64,000 nucleotides of DNA from Ktedonobacteria bacterium (GTDB lineage Bacteria > Chloroflexota > Ktedonobacteria > Ktedonobacterales > JACDGC01), in assembly GCA_027459785.1 (NCBI GenBank), contig DAIDGU010000046.1, forward strand, positions 1 through 64,000, given 5' to 3'. The position numbers and the translations under genes were made by a program. Positions 57,607 through 64,000 of this stretch are shown one piece after another. Every line of letters begins with the position of its first letter. Positions within the stretch are counted from its first letter, which is position 1. Under the pieces are notes generated by a model. The model was not told the origin of the DNA and searched no databases. It saw only the letters and a list, made by a program, of their open reading frames with translations.

Positions 57607-58389
57607 ATGTCTTCAGCAGATGCCAACGCCGCCACCCGTGCGGAAGTGGATGCGCAGATCGAGCAATTGAATGAAGCCGCGCGCTGGCTTGAAGAGCATG
57701 CTGACGATACCGTGAAGCGCAGTGGGGTCTTCATGTTACCGCCAACCGTTGTCCCGCGCTCGCGGCGTAACTATGCGCTCAAGCGCGTCTTCGATTTTTT
57801 CGTGGCGCTGATCGCCATCATCCTGCTTTCCCCCGTCTTGCTCCTCGTGGCGCTGGCGGTGAAGTTGGATTCCAAAGGTCCGGCGCTGTTCCACCAGGAA
57901 CGCATCGGCGAGGCGGGCAAACCGTTTCAGGTGTATAAGTTTCGCAGCATGCGCATCGACGCGAACGACGCCGTGCATCGCGCGGCCATCGCGCAGTTCA
58001 TGCAAGGCCAACAGATCGGCGGCGATGGCGAGAATAAGTATAAGCTGGCGCGCGACCCGCGCATCACGCGCATCGGCGGCTTCATCCGCGCGACCAGCCT
58101 GGATGAACTGCCGCAGCTTTTCAACGTCCTGCGTGGCGACATGAGCGTCGTGGGGCCGCGCCCCGCCATCCGCTACGAGGTGGAGCAATATCGCTACCGC
58201 CATCGCTATCGCCTGCTGGTCACGCCCGGCATCACGGGCATCTGGCAGGTGTATGGGCGTAGCAAAGTCGATTTCGAGACGCTCGTTTCGATGGATCTGC
58301 ATTACGTCACCGATGGGACGTTCTGGCTCGATCTCAAGCTCATTTTGCTGACGTTCGGCGTGGTTTTCAAGCGCAGTGGCGGCAAATAA
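57607..58389 (+). CDS. Bacterial sugar transferase (polyprenyl-phosphate glycosyl-1-phosphate transferase)
   Basis: 260 aa. One membrane segment ([22 protein letters not shown]) is followed by the catalytic domain of the WcaJ/WbaP C-terminal type: [50 protein letters not shown], and [14 protein letters not shown]. It transfers a sugar phosphate to undecaprenyl phosphate, the first step of a lipid-linked glycan. It is a short, monotopic form. The next genes (oxidoreductase and aminotransferase) make modified sugars. Confidence 0.93.
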   Translation: MSSADANAATRAEVDAQIEQLNEAARWLEEHADDTVKRSGVFMLPPTVVPRSRRNYALKRVFDFFVALIAIILLSPVLLLVALAVKLDSKGPALFHQERIGEAGKPFQVYKFRSMRIDANDAVHRAAIAQFMQGQQIGGDGENKYKLARDPRITRIGGFIRATSLDELPQLFNVLRGDMSVVGPRPAIRYEVEQYRYRHRYRLLVTPGITGIWQVYGRSKVDFETLVSMDLHYVTDGTFWLDLKLILLTFGVVFKRSGGK

Positions 58390-58575
58390 CCGAGCAAGGG
58401 ACCGATGTTGCTCGCGCTGGTCCAGGTCGTTGCTGCACCGGTATCATCTCTTACTCATCACGCGATCACCATATGACGCACGCTCGCCTTTGGGCGACGG
58501 CCATCACCAAAACACGCATGGAATGCCGGATAGCTATGGTTCAGTGAAGCCTGCTATCCGCAAGGGAGGTCATCA

Positions 58576-59646
58576 ATGTCATTGCCGCTGGGAAAAGCGG
58601 ACGCCGCCACGACGATCGCGCCGCAACGGACGTTGCGCTTCGGGCAAATCGGGTATGGCTACTGGGGACCGCTGATGTTGCGCAACCTGGCCAAACAAAA
58701 GAATGCGGAGGTCGCGCTGCTGGCGGACCTGTCGGAAAAGCGCCTCGCGGACGCCCAAAGCACCTATCCGGGGCTGCCGGTCACGCAAAATCCCGCTGAT
58801 GTCCTCAACTCGTCTGCGATCGACGCCGTCTATATCGCCACGCCGCTCGCCACACACTTCGAGCTGGCGCACCAGGCGCTGGCCGCGGGCAAGCACGTGC
58901 TGGTGGAAAAGCCGCTGACGGATAACGCCGCCAATGCGCGCACCCTCATCGCCCTGGCTGAGGCGAAGGGGTTGATCTTGATGGCGGGCCATACCTTCGA
59001 GTATAGCCCGGAAGTCGAATATTTGCGCAAGCTGTACACTTCTGGCGAACTGGGCCGCACGTATTACATCAATTCCAGCCGCCTGAACCTGGGCCTCTTT
59101 CGCCGCGATGCGGATGTCATGTGGGATCTCGCGCCGCACGACTTCTCGATGATCAATTTCATCCTGGGTATGGCACCCGTCGCGGTCAGCGCGCGTGGTG
59201 CGGCCTGCGTGCATGACGGGCTGATAGATGTGGCTTACATCGATCTGAAATATCCCGATGGGATCATCGCCCATGTGCATGTAAGTTGGCTGAATCCCAA
59301 CAAAGAACGACGCTTCACCATCGTCGGCGACCGGCGCATGGTCAGCTATGACGACACCGCTGGCAACGAGAAGATCAAGGTCTATGATCGCGGCGTGGAC
59401 CGGCCCGATTACGCTTCGACCTTCGGCGAGTTCCAGTTGTCCTATCGTTACGGTGAGATCGTCATCCCCTTCGTCAAAGGCGAAGAGCCGCTCTCCGTCG
59501 AATGCCAGCACTTCGCCGAGGCGATCCGCTCCGGCCAGCCGCCGCGCAGCAACGGCACTGTCGGGCTGCATGTCGTGCAAACGCTGGAAGCCGCGCACCA
59601 GAGCATCGCGCAGGGCGGCGTCTACGTCGCTACGCAGTTCGACTAG
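58576..59646 (+). CDS. Gfo/Idh/MocA-family oxidoreductase (nucleotide-sugar dehydrogenase type)
   Basis: 356 aa. Rossmann start LRFGQIGYGYWGPLMLRNL, then YIATPLATHFELAHQALAAGKHVLVEKPLT with the family's catalytic EKP lysine, and a C-terminal beta-sheet domain. Together with the adjacent DegT aminotransferase the layout matches the WlbA-WlbB/C-type routes to amino sugars for surface glycans. The sugar identity is not readable. Confidence 0.9.
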   Translation: MSLPLGKADAATTIAPQRTLRFGQIGYGYWGPLMLRNLAKQKNAEVALLADLSEKRLADAQSTYPGLPVTQNPADVLNSSAIDAVYIATPLATHFELAHQALAAGKHVLVEKPLTDNAANARTLIALAEAKGLILMAGHTFEYSPEVEYLRKLYTSGELGRTYYINSSRLNLGLFRRDADVMWDLAPHDFSMINFILGMAPVAVSARGAACVHDGLIDVAYIDLKYPDGIIAHVHVSWLNPNKERRFTIVGDRRMVSYDDTAGNEKIKVYDRGVDRPDYASTFGEFQLSYRYGEIVIPFVKGEEPLSVECQHFAEAIRSGQPPRSNGTVGLHVVQTLEAAHQSIAQGGVYVATQFD

Positions 59647-59732
59647 GATTGATCTGCCGGTCGGCATGGTGCGCGCTCTGGCCAGGCCGGCTAATTCATC
59701 TGGTGTGGCTGCGCCAGAAGTACCAGCGGCTC

Positions 59733-59761
59733 TTGGCGAACGCCCTAAAGACTGCTACACT
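59733..59761 (+). promoter_or_regulatory. Candidate promoter of the DegT aminotransferase
   Basis: TTGGCG (59733-59738), 17-bp spacer, TACACT (59756-59761), in the 212-bp gap before the gene. Weak -35. Confidence 0.45.
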
Positions 59762-59858
59762 GGGGACGGGCAAACTTCTGCCCGCCCTCCCGTTCCTGTT
59801 TTTCCGCGTGGCCACAACGGCCACGATCCCACTATCGAAACACACGAGGTATTTCCCA

Positions 59859-60986
59859 ATGGCAGAACGCTTGAAGCTCGTTGACCTGCGCCGCCAGTAT
59901 GCGCCGCTGCGCGAAGAGATCCTGGCAACTATCGACGGTGTGCTGACCGACATGAACCTGAACCTGGGGCCGAACACGCGCGCCTTCGAGCAAGAGTGGG
60001 CCGAGTTCTGCGGCACGAAGTATGCGCGCGGTGTGGATAACGGCACCGATGCCCTACAATTGGCGCTGTACGCCTATGGCATCGGCAAGGGTGACGAGGT
60101 CATCACGCCCGTCAACACCTTCGTCGCCATCGTCGAGGCGATCCTGGCCGTCGGCGCAACCCCGGTCTTCGTGGATTGCGATCCCGCCACGTATAACATC
60201 GACATCGAGCAGACGCGCGCCGCCATCACGTCGCACACCAAGATGATCGTCCCCGTCCACCTTTACGGCCTGGCGGCGGATATGGACCCCATCCTGGAGA
60301 TGGCGCGGCCCAAGGGCATCATCGTGCTGGAAGACTGCTCCCAGGCGCAGGGCGCACAGTATAAGGGCCGCCGCGTGGGTGGCATCGGCGACAGCGCCGC
60401 TTTCAGCCTCTATTACACGAAGAACCTGGGTGGCTATGGCGAAGCCGGCATCTTCAATACCAACGACGACGAGATCGCCAAAAAGGTTGATATGATGCGC
60501 CAGCACGGCGCGCAGCCCACCTCGCGCTACCTGCACGAGATCCTGGGCTTCAATTCCCGGCTGGACGAGATCCAGGCGGCGATCATCCGCATCAAGTTCC
60601 GTCATCTGGCGGAGTATAATGCTCAGCGCCGCCACTGGGCGGGCCGCTACACGGAGTTGCTGGGCGACACGGTGGTCACGCCCAAGCGCTTCCCCGGCTA
60701 TGAAGAGGTCAACTACGTCTACGTCATCCGCACACCGCAGCGCGACGCGCTGAAGGCGAAGCTGTTGGAAGCGGACATCGAATCTGGCATCCACTATCCG
60801 ATTCCGCTGCACCTGCTGCCGGTGACGGCGGACCTGGGCTACAAAAAAGGCCAGTTCCCCGTGGCGGAACAGTACGCGCAGGAGATCCTGTCGCTGCCGC
60901 TTTACCCTGAACTGACCGACGCCGAGGTGGAGCGCGTCGCCGCGACGGTCATCGCCTCGGTGCGTGAATTCGCCCCCACGCGCTAG
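59859..60986 (+). CDS. DegT/DnrJ/EryC1/StrS-family sugar aminotransferase
   Basis: 375 aa from ATG 59859 (cgagg upstream); the track's longer ORF runs over the previous gene. PLP-enzyme marks: KYARGVDNGTDALQLALYAYGIGKGDEVITPVNTFVA, VEDCSQAQGA-like LEDCSQAQGAQYKGRRVGGIGD, and FSLYYTKNLGGYGEAG with the PLP lysine (YTKN). It transfers an amino group to a keto-sugar nucleotide, probably the product of the upstream oxidoreductase. Confidence 0.94.
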   Translation: MAERLKLVDLRRQYAPLREEILATIDGVLTDMNLNLGPNTRAFEQEWAEFCGTKYARGVDNGTDALQLALYAYGIGKGDEVITPVNTFVAIVEAILAVGATPVFVDCDPATYNIDIEQTRAAITSHTKMIVPVHLYGLAADMDPILEMARPKGIIVLEDCSQAQGAQYKGRRVGGIGDSAAFSLYYTKNLGGYGEAGIFNTNDDEIAKKVDMMRQHGAQPTSRYLHEILGFNSRLDEIQAAIIRIKFRHLAEYNAQRRHWAGRYTELLGDTVVTPKRFPGYEEVNYVYVIRTPQRDALKAKLLEADIESGIHYPIPLHLLPVTADLGYKKGQFPVAEQYAQEILSLPLYPELTDAEVERVAATVIASVREFAPTR

Positions 60987-60989
60987 GCA

Positions 60990-62192
60990 TCAGAAGCGCA
61001 GCAGGCATGTTTCCAGGGTCAGGCCGGGGCCGAAGGCCAGCATCACGCCCCATTCCCCCGGCTTGGTTTGCCCGGACCGCAGCAGGCGATCCAGGATCAG
61101 CAGCACGGTGGCTGATGAGCAGTTACCGTGGTCGCGCAACACGTCCCATGAAAGGGCCATCTGGGCGGGTGTGAGTTCCAGCGCCCGCGCTACGGCGTTC
61201 AAGATGCTCGGCCCGCCTGGATGGACGATCCAGTGGGTGATGTCGGCCTGGCTCAGGCCGTGCTGGGCCAGCAGGTGCGCGACCACGCCGTCGATGCGGC
61301 GGCGCAAGGTCGCCGGCACGCGCGGCGAAAGGCTCATCATGAAGCCTTGATCGGTGATCGTCCAGGCCATTTGACCAGCGGCGGCGAAATCCGCCGCGCA
61401 ATAGGTAGCGACCACTTCGGGGCCAGTGGCCGCGGGATCGTCGCGGAGCACCAGCGCGGCGGCGGCATCGCCGAACAGCGCGAACGAAGTCAGCACCTCT
61501 TCATCATCCGTCGGCATGAAGTGCAGCCCGGTCAATTCCACGCACAGCAGCGCCGCCGTCGCCCCCGGCTGCGCCCGCACGGCGGCCAACGCCTGGCGCA
61601 GCCCCACGAGCGCGCCGAAGCAGCCCATATGCCCCACGCAGAGCCGCCGCACGTCCGCTGGCATGCCCAGGTCGCGCGCCAGCACAACATCCAGCCCCGG
61701 CGCGGCATAGCCTGTACACGTCACAGTGATGAAATCGGTGATCTCCCCCGCCGCGATCCGGCGCGTGGGATTGGACACATCAAGCGTGGGGCGGACATTC
61801 CTGTCTGCCGTGCCGTCCAACACCACGCCTTCTAGTGCCGCGCGGCCCAGCGGCGGGGCCAGGCGCTGGAAATCGGCCATGCGTGCGCCTGTGGAGTGGG
61901 GCTGCTGGTAGTAATCGTCGATGGCGACGGCGAATTGGCGCTGCTGCACCTGCGCCGACGCGAACAACTCCGCGATGCGCGCCTCTGGCGTGGCCAGCGG
62001 CCCCTGGGCCAGCAAAGCAGCCGGTGATCGGCGCAGGATCGCCTGGATGATCTGTAACAGATCGGCTTGGGAATAGTGGTACGCGGGGTGGGCGGGGGCG
62101 AGGGCGACGATGCGCGGGTGGTGTGCCACGAAAATATGCTCCGATCTAGCTGACACGATTCCCCCGGCGACCATGCCGCAAAGATGGTGCAA
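60990..62192 (-). CDS. Type III polyketide synthase (chalcone/stilbene synthase family)
   Basis: ~400 aa. The catalytic triad is Cys191 (GHMGCFGAL), His324 (WIVHPGGPSIL) and Asn357 (DHGNCSSATV). It condenses an acyl-CoA starter with malonyl-CoA units to give pyrones, resorcinols or phloroglucinols; the product is not predictable. The start is uncertain: 62192 is the longest, and a GTG at ~62129 has ggag upstream. Residues 129-136 (ADRNVRPT) are encoded by a dispersed palindromic repeat and lie in a loop before ITVTCTGYAAPGLD. No tailoring genes adjoin. Confidence 0.9.
   Translation of the reverse strand: MHHLCGMVAGGIVSARSEHIFVAHHPRIVALAPAHPAYHYSQADLLQIIQAILRRSPAALLAQGPLATPEARIAELFASAQVQQRQFAVAIDDYYQQPHSTGARMADFQRLAPPLGRAALEGVVLDGTADRNVRPTLDVSNPTRRIAAGEITDFITVTCTGYAAPGLDVVLARDLGMPADVRRLCVGHMGCFGALVGLRQALAAVRAQPGATAALLCVELTGLHFMPTDDEEVLTSFALFGDAAAALVLRDDPAATGPEVVATYCAADFAAAGQMAWTITDQGFMMSLSPRVPATLRRRIDGVVAHLLAQHGLSQADITHWIVHPGGPSILNAVARALELTPAQMALSWDVLRDHGNCSSATVLLILDRLLRSGQTKPGEWGVMLAFGPGLTLETCLLRF
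61790..61809. repeat. Dispersed palindromic repeat, copy within the polyketide synthase gene
   Basis: ggcggacattcctgtctgcc preceded by gtg, one base different from copy 1, in frame on the minus strand and translated ADRNVRPT. Confidence 0.85.
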
Positions 62193-62825
62193 TGGCTGAG
62201 CGCGCCCGAATCATCCGGCGCAGGTGGTAGTGTTTCGTTCTGTTCTAGGTTACACGCGGAGCCTATTGCAAAGATGATACCAGTCGGTGCGTTAGCAAGA
62301 TCAAGAGAAAGGTGCGCAAATACACAATTCTGGGCCGGAAATCGCTTGACAGATGGCCGAAACTGATCTATGCTCATAACGATACCCATGACGACGAGAA
62401 GGGGCAGCATGCAACGCAACTGACGCGCAGCGCACGTGACGCTGCGCTTGCACCTCTGACAAGCGCATAGCACGTTTGGCTTTTGGGACGTGAAAGGGCT
62501 GGTTTCCTCGCCGACCACGGAGAGCGATCCGGTCCTTTGTGGTATCCACAGAACGAATATGTGGAACAACCGAACCAGACATGCAATTCGGCGCGTGGCA
62601 TGCTACAGTTGTGCAAGATACTGTGCGTATGGCGCGATCTTCGCTCGCTGATAGACCTCCCCATAGCATCTACGAATGGAGTGGCCACTGAAGGATCGCA
62701 TCTGTCAGGATAGGCGGTCCGGTTGAGGCGATGGGTGACTTGCGCGCTCTGGTCCTTTGGCGCTGGGTATCCGCCCGGCACGTAACCGGCCTGGTCACGG
62801 TCAGGCCCCCTGTGGAGGTAAGACA
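62193..62825. other. Intergenic region before prkA with a long untranslated leader
   Basis: 633 bp without a supported gene; ORFs listed there lack ribosome binding sites and family features. A strong plus-strand promoter at 62346 leaves ~450 nt before prkA. The segment 62470-62800 has lower GC and could hold a second promoter or a structured leader. Confidence 0.5.
62346..62374 (+). promoter_or_regulatory. Promoter upstream of prkA
   Basis: TTGACA (62346-62351), 17-bp spacer, TATGCT (62369-62374), plus strand. Confidence 0.7.
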
Positions 62826-64000
62826 ATGGATCTGGTCAAACGGCTCGAAGAATACCGCGAGCGTGAGCGCAATTTGAAGTGGGAAGGCACTTTCGCGCAA
62901 TATTTTGAGATTGCGACGAAAACTCCGAAGGTGACGCAGCTTTCCCATGAGCGCATCTATAACATGATCATGGCGGCTGGCACACAGACCACCCCCCAGG
63001 GCTACACCCACTACGATTTCTTCGACGACGAGATCTTCGGCCTGGATCGTCCCATCCAGCAGATCATGGAATATTTCCACTCCGCCGCCCAACGCCTGGA
63101 AGTGCGCAAGCGCATCTTGCTGCTGATGGGTCCCGTCGGTGGCGGCAAATCGACCATCGTCGCCTTGCTCAAGCGCGGCCTGGAAGATTACACGCGCCTT
63201 TCCAACGGTGCCGTGTATGCTATCCGTGACTGCCCGATGCACGAGGAACCGCTGCACCTCATTCCGCCCGAACTGCGTAAGGATGTCGAGCGCGAATTCG
63301 GCATCTACATCGAAGGCGACCTCTGCCCGCAGTGCCGCTATCAGCTCGACAACGTCTATGGCGGCAAGATCGAAGAGGTGCCGGTCACGCGCATCACCTT
63401 CAGCGAGAAGCACCGCATCGGCATCGGGACGTTCACGCCATCAGATCCAAAAAGCCAGGATGTCGCCGAGCTAACAGGCGGTATTGATCTTTCGACCATC
63501 GGCGAGGTCGGCAGCGAGAGCGATCCACGCGCCTATCGCTTCGACGGTGAACTCAACATCGCCAATCGCGGCATGGTTGAGATGATCGAAATCCTCAAGA
63601 CCGATGAGCGCTTCCTTTACGTCTTGCTGACGCTCTCGCAGGAGCAAAACATCAAGACGGGCCGCTTCAGCATGATCTACGCCGATGAGGTCGTCGTCAG
63701 CCACACCAATGAGAGCGAGTTCCAGGCGTTCGTCGGCAACCGCAAGTCTGAGGCGCTGCAAGACCGTATCATTTTGGTGAAAGTGCCGTACAACCTGCGC
63801 GTCAGCGATGAGGTGAAGATCTACGAGAAGCTGCTCAAGCAGAGCGCGCTGCAAGACGTGCATATCGCGCCGCACACGCTGCGCATCGCCAGCATCTTCG
63901 CCGTGCTCACGCGCCTGGAAGATTCCAAGAAAGCCGGCATGAGCCGGATGAAGAAGCTCAAACTGTATGACGGCGAGGAGTTGGAAGACTTCAAAACGAA
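62826..64000 (+). CDS. prkA: PrkA serine protein kinase / AAA+ protein (5' part, runs off the window)
   Basis: The frame is open from ATG 62826 (tggaggt upstream) to the window end, 391 codons of an expected ~630-690. The N-terminal signature KWEGTFAQYFEIATKTPKVTQLSHERIYNMI, the P-loop GPVGGGKST, RDCPMHEEPLHLIP, and a CxxC pair (CPQC) are those of PrkA/YeaG. PrkA is an AAA+ protein with reported kinase or protease activity that acts in sporulation or stress with YeaH/SpoVR. Partners would be expected just beyond the window. Confidence 0.95.
   Translation, partial: MDLVKRLEEYRERERNLKWEGTFAQYFEIATKTPKVTQLSHERIYNMIMAAGTQTTPQGYTHYDFFDDEIFGLDRPIQQIMEYFHSAAQRLEVRKRILLLMGPVGGGKSTIVALLKRGLEDYTRLSNGAVYAIRDCPMHEEPLHLIPPELRKDVEREFGIYIEGDLCPQCRYQLDNVYGGKIEEVPVTRITFSEKHRIGIGTFTPSDPKSQDVAELTGGIDLSTIGEVGSESDPRAYRFDGELNIANRGMVEMIEILKTDERFLYVLLTLSQEQNIKTGRFSMIYADEVVVSHTNESEFQAFVGNRKSEALQDRIILVKVPYNLRVSDEVKIYEKLLKQSALQDVHIAPHTLRIASIFAVLTRLEDSKKAGMSRMKKLKLYDGEELEDFKT

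Noticed and set aside
62301-62826. Minus-strand ORFs of 122 and 150 aa before prkA
   Set aside because: No ribosome binding site, no family resemblance, and they overlap a strong plus-strand promoter and the prkA leader.

Overview
The window is high-GC chromosomal DNA from a bacterium that I place, by inference, in the Chloroflexota (a Ktedonobacteria-like or related lineage). The grounds are many lipoproteins with Thr/Pro-rich linkers, a DUF4012 glycan cluster, PrkA, a type III polyketide synthase, GH87 enzymes of actinobacterial/Chloroflexota style, and dispersed palindromic intergenic repeats. There is no rRNA, no complete tRNA and no CRISPR array. All calls come from reading the sequence, with no database search.

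Layout. 1-10.4 kb: housekeeping and scattered genes. These are a 2-oxoacid dehydrogenase E1 alpha/beta pair, two lipoproteins, a Rieske membrane protein, rplJ-rplL behind an L10-type leader with an attenuator, 3-hydroxyacyl-CoA dehydrogenase, a DUF1684 protein and a nucleotidyltransferase-like protein. 10.5-14 kb: a small membrane protein and a 968-aa fusion of an Fe-S RecB/Cas4-type nuclease with an SF1B helicase, laid out like eukaryotic Dna2. 14-14.5 kb: a nest of palindromic repeats.

14.5-28.5 kb: a carbohydrate locus. A GH31 glycosidase, two sugar ABC permeases and a solute-binding lipoprotein run on the minus strand. A LacI-family regulator and two secreted GH87 (alpha-1,3-glucanase/mycodextranase) enzymes run on the plus strand. 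The two divergent promoters share a -10 region, LacI-type operators, leaders of about 250 nt and a palindrome near the ribosome binding site. The simplest reading is extracellular cleavage of alpha-1,3-glucan (for example fungal wall glucan), import of oligosaccharides by the ABC system and intracellular hydrolysis by GH31, all under the LacI regulator.

30-38.2 kb: a toxin-antitoxin remnant (hicB intact, hicA with a stop at codon 2), then a 6.9-kb integrated element in the 3' end of ssrA (tmRNA). The element has a 25-bp att duplication, candidate integrase arm sites, a tyrosine integrase, an excisionase, a Rep-like protein, a small ssDNA-binding-like protein, a membrane protein, and a divergent HTH protein carrying two GNAT-like domains beside a 28-bp palindromic operator.

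38-52.6 kb: FKBP isomerase, an ABC-2 exporter pair, a DedA-like membrane protein, a membrane-anchored NB-ARC/TPR STAND protein overlapping a DUF2851 gene, kynureninase behind a possible structured leader, a lipoprotein, RseP and Dxr. 52.6-54.6 kb: a stand-alone, unusually long TnpB-like RuvC nuclease whose last ~75 codons coincide with a string of perfect hairpins (candidate omega RNA). 54.7-64 kb: DUF4012 protein, sugar-phosphate transferase, Gfo/Idh/MocA oxidoreductase, DegT aminotransferase, type III PKS and the start of prkA.

A short palindromic repeat (GGCGGACAGGAATGTCCGCC and relatives) recurs through the window. In two genes it lies in frame inside the coding sequence and adds the same peptide, ADRNVRPT, to two unrelated proteins.
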